A DNA stretch of 64,000 nt from Bacillota bacterium (GTDB lineage Bacteria; Bacillota; Clostridia; Oscillospirales; Ruminococcaceae): NCBI GenBank assembly GCA_023440965.1, contig JAEZRC010000007.1:434001-498000 (forward strand). The letters are read 5' to 3'. Both the position numbers and the translations under genes were made by a program. Of this stretch, positions 27,377 through 36,421 are shown in pieces. The number at the start of each line of letters is the position of its first letter. Position 1 is the stretch's first letter. The notes beneath the pieces are model-generated. The model was given only the letters and a program-made list of their open reading frames with translations, had not been told where the DNA came from and searched no databases.

Positions 27377-27393
27377 TGATTTTCCTCCTAAAT

Positions 27394-29856
27394 TTATAAA
27401 CCTATATCTCCGTTAATATCTGCATAAATACTTGTGTTTGAGAATAATTTGTTCTTTGATGATTTTATTATCACATCGCTTATAAGCTTCCTGAATTTTG
27501 TTGAGTTCCTACATTTAATAATAATTCTATATCGAAATTTATTATTTATCTTTCCTAAAGTACATTTTGATGGCCCTAATACTCTTAAAGGGATCTTCAG
27601 CTGTTGCATAGAAATTTCATTTTTCAAGATTTTAATAACTTCTTCTGATGCTTTTGAAACTTCGCTTTCAACAAGCGAACTTAAGCCTATTACACATATA
27701 TCACAGAATGGCGGGTACGTTAAAACCTTCCTAAGTGCAATTTCCTCTTCAAAAAAGCCTTTATAATCCTGATCTGCGGCAAGATTCAATACGTAATGAT
27801 CAGGAACAAATGTCTGTATAAAAGCAAGACCTTCCTTATCACCACGGCCACTTCTACCAACGACCTGTGTTATCAATGAAAAAGTCCTCTCATAACTTCT
27901 GAAATCGCCAGTATACAATGCCTTATCAAGTGACAGAACACCAACAAGCGTAACATTCGGGAAGTCAAGCCCTTTTGCTATCATCTGAGTCCCTATCATT
28001 ATATCATATTTCCCATTGCCAAAATCGTTAAAGTTTTTTTCATATGAATATCTTGAATATGTTGTATCCGCATCCATACGCAGGACTCTTGCGGTTGGGA
28101 AAAGTCTTTCAATCTCATCCTCTAGCTTTTGTGTGCCTACTCCTTTTGGGTGTAAGTGTGTGCTGCCACATTTCTCGCATTTATCTTCTAACTGGCGTGA
28201 ATACCCGCAATAATGGCACATCAGCATCCCGTTTGGTTTATGATATGTCAGAGGAATACTGCAATATGGGCAAGCAAGTGGTTCACGGCAATCAAGACAA
28301 CTGATGTATGTATGATAGCCTCTTCTATTTAAAAGCAGAATTGTCTGCTCTTTTTTCTCTATATTATCATTTATTTTATTAATCAGCTCATTGCTAAAAA
28401 TACTATTGTTCCCATTCTGCGCTTCAAGCTGCATATCAACTATTACAACCTGGGGCAATACTGCTTTCGAATATCTTTCTTTTAGCTCAAACAGCTTATA
28501 TCTTCCGCTGAGAGCATAATAATAGCTTTCTATTGATGGAGTTGCTGATGCAAGCAACAACAAAGCGTTATGATAACCACACCGCTGAATAGCAACATCT
28601 CTTGCATGGTATCGTGGTGATGCCTCGGATTTATAGGTGCGTTCGCCCTCTTCGTCCATTATAATTAGTCCTATATTTTTAAGAGGTGCAAAAACTGCAC
28701 TTCGTGTTCCAATGACAATTTTAGCATCTCCCGACTTTATACGCTTATACTCGTCCACTCTTTGTCCAAGAGAAAGGTTGCTATGAACTACTGCAATAGT
28801 TTCGCCAAATAACGCCCTAAATTTTGCAACCATCTGTGGAGTAAGTGAAATTTCAGGAATCAGCAAAATAACAGTCTTGTCCATTTTCAGAGTATAATCA
28901 ATTAGTTTTACAAATACAGACGTCTTTCCACTTCCCGTAATTCCGTGCAAGAGTGCTCCGCCAGCTTTATTGAGAGATATAATTTCTTTTATTCCATCAA
29001 AGGCTTTCATCTGTTCGTCAGATAAGACTATATCATCAGGATTTAGTGCTTCATATTCATTAGTGACAGGAGTTCTGAGCACCTCATAATCATATACCGT
29101 GAGGACTTCTTTTTTGACTAAAGCATTTATCACCGAAGAAGTAACATTGCAAAGGTAGCAAATTTCTTTAACTGATGCACAGCCACATTCTTCAAGCATT
29201 TCAATAATTGTGTTTTGCTTGTTTGTCAGCTTTATCGGGAAGCTTTCACTTACATATCTGTCAGAGAGCCTTACCATTCTGACAGTTTCGTCACTGACAT
29301 TACGCTTGAATTCATTGCTTTCAATAAGATAACCTTTTTCAACAAGGCTTTCAAGCATTTTTCGGTTATCACTTTCAATAGCATTTTCAATTAAATTATC
29401 AAATTCTTTTGATGTTGCTGAATTCCTCAGGGATCTAATTAATTCAATCTCAGCAGGTTCAAGTGATAAATCAATATCCTTATTACTAAGAGAATATTTT
29501 GTATTAAAATTTATTCCCAGTCCACGCGGTATTACTGAACTCAAAGCCTCAAAATAAGTACAAAAGGTATTTTCCTTAAGCCAGAAAATAATCTTCATTA
29601 GCTCCTCATTTACACAAGGATTAGAGTCAATAACGCTTAATATTGGCTTTAAAGCAGGATCAAAATAATCCTTGAAATATGTCCTTGTAACAAACCCTAT
29701 GCGTTTTCTATTGCCACGTCCAAACGGAACAAGCACACGCATTCCAACCTCAATTTTATCTTCAAGCTCTTTTGATATGAAATAGCTATACTCCATATCA
29801 TAATTATATGAGGTGCTGCTCAATGCTACTTTTGCAACCATAAAATTACCAAGCAT
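27394..29856 (-). CDS. priA: Primosomal protein N' (replication restart helicase PriA)
   Basis: An 820-residue superfamily-2 helicase: N-terminal 3'-DNA-binding domain (about 1-110), Walker A GITGSGKTSVF, DEEGE box, a zinc region with eight cysteines (from CLDCREPLACPYC to CEKCG), helicase motif V-VI GTQMIAKGLDFPNVTLVG / QVVGRSGRG. The ATG at 29856 follows GAGGTG by six bases. coaBC, which lies between rpoZ and priA in B. subtilis, is missing. Confidence 0.97.
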   Translation of the reverse strand: MLGNFMVAKVALSSTSYNYDMEYSYFISKELEDKIEVGMRVLVPFGRGNRKRIGFVTRTYFKDYFDPALKPILSVIDSNPCVNEELMKIIFWLKENTFCTYFEALSSVIPRGLGINFNTKYSLSNKDIDLSLEPAEIELIRSLRNSATSKEFDNLIENAIESDNRKMLESLVEKGYLIESNEFKRNVSDETVRMVRLSDRYVSESFPIKLTNKQNTIIEMLEECGCASVKEICYLCNVTSSVINALVKKEVLTVYDYEVLRTPVTNEYEALNPDDIVLSDEQMKAFDGIKEIISLNKAGGALLHGITGSGKTSVFVKLIDYTLKMDKTVILLIPEISLTPQMVAKFRALFGETIAVVHSNLSLGQRVDEYKRIKSGDAKIVIGTRSAVFAPLKNIGLIIMDEEGERTYKSEASPRYHARDVAIQRCGYHNALLLLASATPSIESYYYALSGRYKLFELKERYSKAVLPQVVIVDMQLEAQNGNNSIFSNELINKINDNIEKKEQTILLLNRRGYHTYISCLDCREPLACPYCSIPLTYHKPNGMLMCHYCGYSRQLEDKCEKCGSTHLHPKGVGTQKLEDEIERLFPTARVLRMDADTTYSRYSYEKNFNDFGNGKYDIMIGTQMIAKGLDFPNVTLVGVLSLDKALYTGDFRSYERTFSLITQVVGRSGRGDKEGLAFIQTFVPDHYVLNLAADQDYKGFFEEEIALRKVLTYPPFCDICVIGLSSLVESEVSKASEEVIKILKNEISMQQLKIPLRVLGPSKCTLGKINNKFRYRIIIKCRNSTKFRKLISDVIIKSSKNKLFSNTSIYADINGDIGL

Positions 29857-29881
29857 TATAATCACCTCATATTAAAATTAA

Positions 29882-30094
29882 TTATTTTCTTTTTGATATT
29901 GAAGGATCCTCAATAATTCTATACTGTCCTATTGCAAATTCTTCGACAGCTGTTTTGACTGGTTTTTCTTCCAAAGTTTCCTTGTTTTCAACTAATTCAT
30001 CAGCAATCTGTCTTGCTCTTTTTGCAACCGCTATTACTAATGAATAGTAGCTTTCATTACTTTTTAAAATCTGTGATACTGCTGGTCTAAGCAT
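29882..30094 (-). CDS. rpoZ: RNA polymerase omega subunit
   Basis: A 70-residue protein with the omega core: YYSLVIAVAKRARQIADEL, followed by KPVKTAVEEFAIGQYRIIE. Omega aids assembly and stability of the beta-prime subunit. Its start overlaps the gmk stop by 8 bp; gmk-rpoZ is a conserved pair. Confidence 0.96.
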   Translation of the reverse strand: MLRPAVSQILKSNESYYSLVIAVAKRARQIADELVENKETLEEKPVKTAVEEFAIGQYRIIEDPSISKRK

Positions 30095-30695
30095 TATTCA
30101 ACACCTCTTCTATTTTATTTGAGTTTTTTTTATTTGTCAGTTTTGAAGCAACAATGATTGCCTCAAAATTAGATATGGCTTTTTCAAGTTCAGCATTTAT
30201 CATTATATAATCATATTTTTTTGCAAGAGAAATTTCATTCTTAGCTTCGCTTAATCTTTTTTCAATAACTTCTTCTGTTTCTGTTCGTCTTTTGAATAAA
30301 CGTCTGCGAAGCTCAGAAACTGACGGTGGAAGAATAAAAATCAATATCGCATCCGGAAAGTTCTTTTTTATCTGCATTGCTCCATTTGTTTCAATTTCAA
30401 GAATAACATCAAAACCCTCACGAAGCTTTTCTTCAACCTGTTTTCTTGGAGTTCCATAAAAATTGTCACAGAAGCAAGCATGTTCAAGCATTCCATTATT
30501 ATCAATTAGCTTCTGAAATTCTTCCTTTGAAAGAAAATAATAATTTATTCCGTCCTTTTCACCTTCGCGAGGGGACCTTGTTGTTGCCGAAACTGAATAG
30601 TAAATGTTTTTATTATTTTTAAGAACTGTTTCAAGTATAGTTCCCTTTCCGCAACCTGAAGGTGCAGATACTACATATAATACTCCGCTATTCAT
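30087..30695 (-). CDS. gmk: Guanylate kinase
   Basis: A 202-residue nucleotide kinase (GMP to GDP). P-loop SAPSGCGKGT near residue 10 and the GMP-binding segments SATTRSPREGEKDGINYYFL and EIETNGAMQIK are visible. The start at 30695 is set by GGAGGG five bases upstream and overlaps the remA stop by 8 bp; upstream in-frame codons lie within remA. Confidence 0.97.
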   Translation of the reverse strand: MNSGVLYVVSAPSGCGKGTILETVLKNNKNIYYSVSATTRSPREGEKDGINYYFLSKEEFQKLIDNNGMLEHACFCDNFYGTPRKQVEEKLREGFDVILEIETNGAMQIKKNFPDAILIFILPPSVSELRRRLFKRRTETEEVIEKRLSEAKNEISLAKKYDYIMINAELEKAISNFEAIIVASKLTNKKNSNKIEEVLNNA

Positions 30696-30936
30696 TCTCA
30701 CCCTCCGCTTCCAATCTGCCTGCAACAGTTTCCGGCAAGGATGCACACAAAATAACATGATCAGTATCCATTATTATGACTGCACGGGTTCTTCGTCCGT
30801 AAGTTGCGTCAATCAGCTTTCGTTTATCTTTTGCTTCCTGAATAATCCTTTTTATTGGTGCAGATTCAGGACTGACTATTGCTAATAACCTTGATGAGGA
30901 AACCATGTTGCCAAAACCAATATTAATAAGCTGCAT
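30688..30936 (-). CDS. remA: RemA family regulator (DUF370)
   Basis: An 82-residue protein with the family core INIGFGNMVSSSRLLAIVSPESAPIKRII and TYGRRTRAVIIMDTDHVILCA. In B. subtilis RemA (YlzA) is a DNA-binding activator of matrix and osmoprotection genes; in other Firmicutes targets are mostly unknown. It sits in the conserved yicC-remA-gmk order. The ATG follows AGGTG. Confidence 0.95.
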   Translation of the reverse strand: MQLINIGFGNMVSSSRLLAIVSPESAPIKRIIQEAKDKRKLIDATYGRRTRAVIIMDTDHVILCASLPETVAGRLEAEGENE

Positions 30937-30944
30937 ACTATCAC

Positions 30945-31823
30945 CTATTCTATATTCTGAATCTGTTCTCTGATTTTTTCAATTTCAGATTTAAGGTCAA
31001 CAACGATTTTAGTTATTGCTAAATCCTGCGCTTTTGAGCCTATTGTATTTACCTCACGGTTAAACTCCTGAACAAGGAAGTCAAGCTTCCTGCCAATAGC
31101 CTCATCAGACTTCATTAAATCCCTGAACTGATTGATGTGACTTCTTAATCGGACAGTTTCTTCATCAACAGCAGTTTTTTCGGAGAAAATTGCTGCTTCA
31201 GTCAATATTCTCTGCTCGTCAATATTATTGTCAGCTAAAAGTTCTTTTAATTTCGTGTATAGCTTCTCACGATAATTTTTTGTTGTATCAGGCGATTGCT
31301 TTTCAATGAATTCGATGTTCTTATCAATATAATCAAGTCTGCCCATAACATCGTCAAACATTTTTGAACCTTCAACTTCACGCATATCAATAAATTTGTT
31401 AATAGCCTCATTGAAAACAGGATTAACTATATTCCATATATCATCCTCATCATCAATTTCTTTTGTTACAGTAAAAACATCTGAAATTCTCAGCAAGTGT
31501 GACAATGAAAGATCATCATTAAGATTTAATGCTTCATTTGCTTTTTTCAAAGCATCAACATATCCCTTTGCTACTGATTCATTAATTGCAATTTGCTCTT
31601 CAACTCCATTTGTGTTATAGATTGAAACACATACTTCAACCTTACCACGTGATATTTTATTGTTAAGTCCTGATTTAAGCTTTTCCTCTAGATAGCCGTA
31701 GGCTCTTGGAACTCTTGAAGAAAATTCAAAATATCTGTGGTTAACAGAGCGGATTTCAACCAGAATGTTTTTTCCTCCAACATCTGCTAATGCTCTGCCA
31801 TATCCAGTCATACTTTTTATCAT
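30945..31823 (-). CDS. yicC: YicC/YloC family endoribonuclease
   Basis: A 292-residue protein with MIKSMTGYGRA at the N-terminus, SVNHRYFEFSSRVP, RGKVEV and the C-terminal GRKLDFLVQEFNREVNTIGSKAQD block, all diagnostic of YicC/YloC. Family members have been shown to be RNA endonucleases. It is the first gene of the long operon that ends with spoVM, with a clear promoter about 70 bp upstream. Confidence 0.96.
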   Translation of the reverse strand: MIKSMTGYGRALADVGGKNILVEIRSVNHRYFEFSSRVPRAYGYLEEKLKSGLNNKISRGKVEVCVSIYNTNGVEEQIAINESVAKGYVDALKKANEALNLNDDLSLSHLLRISDVFTVTKEIDDEDDIWNIVNPVFNEAINKFIDMREVEGSKMFDDVMGRLDYIDKNIEFIEKQSPDTTKNYREKLYTKLKELLADNNIDEQRILTEAAIFSEKTAVDEETVRLRSHINQFRDLMKSDEAIGRKLDFLVQEFNREVNTIGSKAQDLAITKIVVDLKSEIEKIREQIQNIE

Positions 31824-31893
31824 ATTATCACATCTTTCGATATATTAATATCTGTTTCGCTTTTAAAATAAGCAACAATTCAATATTTAAATT

Positions 31894-31922
31894 ATTATAG
31901 CATTTATCATTATATAAAGCAA
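31894..31922 (-). promoter_or_regulatory. Promoter for the yicC-remA-gmk-...-spoVM operon
   Basis: Minus strand TTGCTT (31917-31922), 17 bp, TATAAT (31894-31899), with TGC in front of the -10 (extended). This is the only good promoter I saw for the operon, although internal promoters cannot be excluded, in particular a sporulation promoter for spoVM. Confidence 0.8.
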
Positions 31923-31933
31923 GTAATCCCAGC

Positions 31934-31962
31934 CAAAAAAATAGCTACCAAATGGTAGCTAT
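31934..31962 (-). terminator. Terminator after the OadA-like gene
   Basis: Inverted repeat ATAGCTACCA/TGGTAGCTAT with a 2-base loop, followed on the minus strand by seven T residues. It closes the carboxyltransferase operon just before the yicC promoter. Confidence 0.92.
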
Positions 31963-31970
31963 TTAATACT

Positions 31971-33368
31971 TTATACTGGATGAACCTGATTTTGTGCGTC
32001 TGAATGAGCGCCATCAATGCTATACATCTTATTTCTTCTCTTTTCAAAGAATTTAGTAGCAACCGGTCCAAACTGTGCGTAGCTGAGAACGTCTTCTTCC
32101 TGTTCAACCCATTCAGCACATTCTTCACGAAGCTTATCAAGCTCTGGCTTAAGCAAATCAGCAGGACGACAATCGATAGGATCTGCATCACCGATAATTT
32201 TCTTTCTGAATTCAGGATCAATTGGAGCAGGTGTCTTACCATATTCTCCTCTGACAAGTCCCTTGAATTCCTTAGTAACCGTCTTGTATCTTTCACCTGT
32301 TATTATGTTAAATACTGCTTGAGTACCAACAATCTGTGATGTTGGTGTAACAAGTGGTGGCATACCAGAATCAGCACGAACCCGTGGTACTTCACGAAGA
32401 ACTTCATCAAATTTATCAACCTTTCCAGCCTGTTTAAGCTGTGAAAGAAGATTTGAAAGCATTCCGCCCGGAACCTGATAGATAAGTGCTGAAGCATCTG
32501 TAGCAAGCATTTTTGGATCAAGCAAGCCATTGTCAAGGTACTTCTGTCTTAACTTCATAAAATAATCTCTTACTTCTGTGAGACTTGAAAGGTCAATCCC
32601 TGTATCATATTCTGTTCCCTGAAGAGCAGCAACCATTGATTCTGTTGGAGCGTGTGATGTCCCTAAAGCTAATGGTGACATAGCAGTATCGATAATATCT
32701 GCACCAGCTTCAACACCCTTTAACAAGCACATTGAAGCAAGACCTGATGTATAGTGAGTATGGAGCTGTACCGGAAGATCAACAACAGATTTAATTTTCT
32801 TTACAAGCTCTGCAGTCTTATACGGTGTAAGCAAAGCAGCCATATCCTTGATACAAATTGAATCTGCTCCAGCATCTCTTATCTGCTTTGCATAATCCAT
32901 ATAGTACTCGTCTGTAAAAATATCACCGAGTGTATATGAAATAGCAACCTGAGTATGTGCGCCTTCTTTTTTTGCAGCATTAATTGCTGTTTCAAGATTT
33001 CTGATGTCATTTAATGCATCAAAAATTCTTATAATATCAATACCGTTTGCTACAGATTTCTGAACAAAATATTCGACAACATCATCAGCATAATGACGAT
33101 AGCCAAGCATATTCTGCCCTCTGAAAAGCATCTGAATTTTTGTATTAGGTAAGTTTTTCTTTAAAGTACGAAGTCTTTCCCATGGATCTTCATTCAAGAA
33201 ACGAAGACAGGAATCGAATGTTGCTCCGCCCCAGGCTTCTACTGAATGAAAACCGATCTTATCCATAGCAGGAAGAATAGGGAGCATTTCATCCATTGTC
33301 ATACGAGTTGCGATCAAAGACTGATGAGCATCACGCAAGACGGTTTCTGTAATTTTGATTTTTCCCAT
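31971..33368 (-). CDS. OadA-like carboxyltransferase subunit (oxaloacetate decarboxylase alpha / transcarboxylase 5S type)
   Basis: A 465-residue TIM-barrel protein of the HMGL-like/PYC_OADA family. Metal and substrate motifs are present: RDAHQSLIATRMT at the N-terminus, FRGQNMLGYRHY, ICIKDMAALLTPY (catalytic Lys) and QLHTHYTSG (metal His). There is no C-terminal biotin domain; biotin is carried by the separate upstream gene. It transfers carboxyl between biotin and pyruvate/oxaloacetate. With the upstream 12S-like and biotin-carrier genes it matches the three-subunit plan of transcarboxylase, or the soluble part of a sodium-pumping decarboxylase. Confidence 0.92.
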   Translation of the reverse strand: MGKIKITETVLRDAHQSLIATRMTMDEMLPILPAMDKIGFHSVEAWGGATFDSCLRFLNEDPWERLRTLKKNLPNTKIQMLFRGQNMLGYRHYADDVVEYFVQKSVANGIDIIRIFDALNDIRNLETAINAAKKEGAHTQVAISYTLGDIFTDEYYMDYAKQIRDAGADSICIKDMAALLTPYKTAELVKKIKSVVDLPVQLHTHYTSGLASMCLLKGVEAGADIIDTAMSPLALGTSHAPTESMVAALQGTEYDTGIDLSSLTEVRDYFMKLRQKYLDNGLLDPKMLATDASALIYQVPGGMLSNLLSQLKQAGKVDKFDEVLREVPRVRADSGMPPLVTPTSQIVGTQAVFNIITGERYKTVTKEFKGLVRGEYGKTPAPIDPEFRKKIIGDADPIDCRPADLLKPELDKLREECAEWVEQEEDVLSYAQFGPVATKFFEKRRNKMYSIDGAHSDAQNQVHPV

Positions 33369-33391
33369 CGTGTTATATCCGCCTTTCGTAA

Positions 33392-33790
33392 TTATTGAAT
33401 AATTGCAATTAGTGTTCCTGAATCTACTGTGTCACCTTTTTTTACACTAATGCTTGCAACTGTACCAGCAACTGGAGAAACAACGTCATTTTCCATTTTC
33501 ATAGCTTCAAGAACGATAACAGGTGTTCCGTTTTCAACCTTATCGCCGACTTTAACTTTAACGTCAAGAACGTTACCAGGCATTGGAGCATCGATTTCTG
33601 TTCCGCCAGTAACCTGTGGGGCAGGTGCTGGAGCTGCTGTTGGGGCAGGTGCTGGAGCTGCTACAGGCGCAGGAGTTGGAGCTACTGCTACGGGAGCAGG
33701 TGCTACTACTGGTGCAGATGATGTCTGTCCAGCTTCTTCAACTGCTACGTCATATGTTTTACCGTTTACTGTTATGTTATATCTTTTCAT
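33392..33790 (-). CDS. Biotin carboxyl carrier protein
   Basis: A 132-residue protein with three parts: a short N-terminal segment that binds the carboxyltransferase core (KRYNITVNGKTYDVAVEE), an Ala/Pro linker (about residues 24-60) of repeated AP units, and the biotinyl domain with EAMKMEN, whose second Lys is biotinylated. This layout is that of transcarboxylase 1.3S, GcdC and MmdC. The gene lies between the 12S-like and OadA-like genes. Confidence 0.95.
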   Translation of the reverse strand: MKRYNITVNGKTYDVAVEEAGQTSSAPVVAPAPVAVAPTPAPVAAPAPAPTAAPAPAPQVTGGTEIDAPMPGNVLDVKVKVGDKVENGTPVIVLEAMKMENDVVSPVAGTVASISVKKGDTVDSGTLIAIIQ

Positions 33791-33821
33791 ATAATTTCCT
33801 CCAAAATAATATTAATAATTT

Positions 33822-35216
33822 TTAGAAAGGCATATTGCTATGCTTTTTAGGGAGTCTGCTTATTCTCTTACCTGCAAGAATTTCAAGAGCTGTAATTATT
33901 GTTGCTCTTGTATCAGCAGGATTAATTATATCATCAATGCAGTTATCTTCAGCAGCTTTAAAAGCTGAAGCTTCATTTGCACAATATTCATCTGCAAGTT
34001 CTTTTCTCTTTTTGTCAAGATCAGCAGCACCCTTAAGCTCATCATGCTTTAAGAATTCAACAACTGTTTGAGGATCAAGAGGAGAAATAACAGCTATAGG
34101 ATATGCATAAGTAAGGTCTGCATTTGCGCCTTTTCCAGCAAGAGCAATGTAAGCCGGACCATAAGCCTTACCAACAATCAATGAAATTTTAGCTGTTGTA
34201 GCTTCAGCATATGCATGAGCAAGCTTAGTCATGTCTTTGAGGCTTCCCTTAACTTCTGCTTCGTCTGAAAGCTCAAAACCTTCAGTATCTACAAGAGTAA
34301 TTACTGGGATTGCAAAAGCATCACAGGTTCTTACGAAGCGTGAAAGCTTTGAACAGTCATCAGCAGTAAGCTTTGCATCTGTCTTGTTTGTTGCAAGGAA
34401 ACCAACAGTAGCGCCGTTTACTGAAGCAAATGCAGTATAAGAAGCCACACCAAAATCAGGTGAAAGCTCAATAACACTATCAGCATCAGCAATTGATTTT
34501 ACCATTGAATCTGCTTCAGTTTTCATATCAAATACAGGAGCAGTATATTCAAACATCGGAACTGCTGAAAGATTGTTCATAGGGAGCATTGTAACCAATG
34601 TTCTTGCCATTTCAACAGCTTCTTTGTCTGTATCACATATTAAATTTGCTGTTCCGCATTTTGCAGAATTTTCAGCATAATTATTAACAGTATCCTTACT
34701 GTTTGGAGTAATGAAAAGTTCAGCATCCTTTGCCATTACGACAAAATCAGCAGAAGTTGCAAGCATAGCAGAGCTAGAAACACAAGTTCCTGCTATTACT
34801 GAAATCTGTGGGACAACACCTGAAAGGTTTGAAGTCCACATAAGTAATTCGCCATATGCTGATAATGCTTTCACACCTTCAGAAATAACGGCACCGAATG
34901 AATCATATATTCCCACAACTGGAACACCTGTTTTTGCAGCAAGGTCATAAATCTTTTTAATTTTCTTTGCGTGATTTTCACCAAGTGCACCACTTTTTAC
35001 AGTAATATCCTGTGAAAAAGCATATACAGGGCTACCATCAACATATCCGAAAGCCGTGATAACTCCACAAGAAGAGTCACCTTGCTTTGTAAACATATCA
35101 AGTTCTGTGAAAGCACCGTCGTCATATAAGTAAGTTAGTCTTTGTCTTGCAGATGTATTAGATGAAAGTTCATTTTTCATATCCGCAAGCTTTGAAAGAG
35201 TATTTTCAAGTGCCAT
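33822..35216 (-). CDS. Carboxyltransferase subunit (12S / MmdA-like)
   Basis: A 464-residue crotonase-fold carboxyltransferase. The N-terminal half shows SARQRLTYLYDDGAFTELD and ITAFGYVDGSPVYAFSQDITVKSGALG, the C-terminal half shows IPVITLVDTEGF and GKAYGPAYIALAGK. It is shorter than typical MmdA/PccB (about 510 aa) and its acyl-CoA pocket segments are diverged, so substrate (methylmalonyl-CoA, or other acyl-CoA) is uncertain. A strong promoter lies upstream and the three-gene set ends at a terminator. Confidence 0.88.
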   Translation of the reverse strand: MALENTLSKLADMKNELSSNTSARQRLTYLYDDGAFTELDMFTKQGDSSCGVITAFGYVDGSPVYAFSQDITVKSGALGENHAKKIKKIYDLAAKTGVPVVGIYDSFGAVISEGVKALSAYGELLMWTSNLSGVVPQISVIAGTCVSSSAMLATSADFVVMAKDAELFITPNSKDTVNNYAENSAKCGTANLICDTDKEAVEMARTLVTMLPMNNLSAVPMFEYTAPVFDMKTEADSMVKSIADADSVIELSPDFGVASYTAFASVNGATVGFLATNKTDAKLTADDCSKLSRFVRTCDAFAIPVITLVDTEGFELSDEAEVKGSLKDMTKLAHAYAEATTAKISLIVGKAYGPAYIALAGKGANADLTYAYPIAVISPLDPQTVVEFLKHDELKGAADLDKKRKELADEYCANEASAFKAAEDNCIDDIINPADTRATIITALEILAGKRISRLPKKHSNMPF

Positions 35217-35251
35217 TTTTTATCCTCCAATCGAAAATAGAAATCCTAAAT

Positions 35252-35280
35252 ATTATAACATTATCTGAGCTTTTTTACAA
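35252..35280 (-). promoter_or_regulatory. Promoter for the carboxyltransferase operon
   Basis: Minus strand TTGTAA (35275-35280), 17 bp, TATAAT (35252-35257) with TGT directly before the -10. About 30 bp of leader precede the ribosome-binding site GGAGGA. Confidence 0.78.
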
Positions 35281-35287
35281 GATAAAT

Positions 35288-35659
35288 TTAAAATTTCTTG
35301 CAATTTTTACAGGTATCCATAAAATTCGATATATTCTCTATAGTATTTTCATTTTCAGAAATAAATCTTAACTTTATGAGGTTAATCTTATCACTAATAT
35401 TAAATACAGCAGAATTAATATTATTGTTTAATGCAAGAAATAATATTGTTCGTGCAATACCATCATAAAGCTCAAGGTCAGATTTACTGTCAATATAATT
35501 TATTACTACGCTTTTATCAATGTAATGATATATTCCAAAACCAATTACATTTCCGTTATCCATGGCTTCGGCAACACTGACTATTTCATCTGATATATTT
35601 AATTCTTCAAATAGTTTGTAATATTTTTTATAATCCCTTGCTTGTACAATTTCGAGCAT
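35288..35659 (-). CDS. Small acetyltransferase-like hypothetical protein
   Basis: A 123-residue protein of unknown function, last in the scp-dacF-rluB cluster (1-bp gap from rluB). The segment VAEAMDNGNVIGFGIYHYIDKSVVINYIDS looks like strands 2-4 of a GNAT N-acetyltransferase, followed by a helix-strand pair, but the acetyl-CoA pyrophosphate loop (Q/RxxGxG/A) is not evident. The C-terminus carries a CKNC pair. The fold assignment is weak. Confidence 0.55.
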   Translation of the reverse strand: MLEIVQARDYKKYYKLFEELNISDEIVSVAEAMDNGNVIGFGIYHYIDKSVVINYIDSKSDLELYDGIARTILFLALNNNINSAVFNISDKINLIKLRFISENENTIENISNFMDTCKNCKKF

Positions 35660-35660
35660 G

Positions 35661-36395
35661 TCAATCTTCCTTACCTATAGCATTTCTTAATGAGCGAAGT
35701 TCTTCTGCTGTAAGCTCTCGCCATGTTCCAGGCTTGAGCATGCCAAGCTTTATCGGGCCAACGCCTGTTCTCTTAAGTCTTGCTACTTCAAGTCCGACAG
35801 CCTCACACATTCTTCTTATTTGTCTGTTTCTTCCCTCACGAATTACCATCTGAATAACAACTCGTCCAGTTTCTTTTGTGAGGACATTTATTGTTGCCGG
35901 CAGGGTTTTCTTACCGTCAATTAAAACACCCTCAGTGAGCTTTACTAACTGTTCGTCAGTAATATCAGGTCTTACTGTTACACGATATGTTTTACTGACG
36001 TGCTTGCTTGGGTGCATAATACTATTAGCAAAAACACCGTCATTTGTAAACAAAAGCAAGCCCTCAGAATTACGATCAAGTCTTCCTATAGGATAAACTC
36101 TCTCCGACACTCCTGAAAGCAGCTCTGTAACACATCTTCTGCCCATTTCATCCTCCATAGTTGTAACATATCCACGAGGCTTGTTGAGCATTATATAAGT
36201 AAACTGTTTCTTTTTATCAAAATATATTCTTTCGTCATCAACAGTAATAATATCTCTTGCTGGGTCGCCCTTATCACCGAGCTTTACAGGGCGTCCATTA
36301 TTTTTAACCCGGTTTTTTGAAATAAGCTCCTCAGCTTTTCTTCTTGAACAAAATCCATTGTCACTGATAATTTTCTGTATTCTTATTTTTTCCAA
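35661..36395 (-). CDS. rluB: rRNA pseudouridine synthase, RluB family
   Basis: A 244-residue enzyme with an N-terminal S4 RNA-binding domain (RIQKIISDNGFCSRRKAEELI) and the RsuA/RluB catalytic domain; the catalytic Asp lies in YPIGRLDRNSEGLLLFTND. It isomerises a uridine in 23S rRNA (U2605 in E. coli). scpA-scpB-rluB proximity is conserved in Firmicutes (ypuG-ypuH-ypuL). Confidence 0.95.
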   Translation of the reverse strand: MEKIRIQKIISDNGFCSRRKAEELISKNRVKNNGRPVKLGDKGDPARDIITVDDERIYFDKKKQFTYIMLNKPRGYVTTMEDEMGRRCVTELLSGVSERVYPIGRLDRNSEGLLLFTNDGVFANSIMHPSKHVSKTYRVTVRPDITDEQLVKLTEGVLIDGKKTLPATINVLTKETGRVVIQMVIREGRNRQIRRMCEAVGLEVARLKRTGVGPIKLGMLKPGTWRELTAEELRSLRNAIGKED

Positions 36396-36421
36396 TTAAA
36401 TTCTCATCCTTTATGTATTGT

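Noticed and set aside
33605..33715. Possible tandem DNA repeat
   Set aside because: The repetition comes from Ala/Pro codons of the biotin carrier linker, a known feature of the family, not a separate repeat element.
33429..33825. Plus-strand Gly/Ala/Val-rich frames opposite the biotin carrier
   Set aside because: They are complement translations of the Ala/Pro linker of the biotin carrier gene.
34711..34950. Plus-strand frame within the carboxyltransferase gene
   Set aside because: Antisense shadow; composition Ser/Ala/Thr-rich, no conserved motif.
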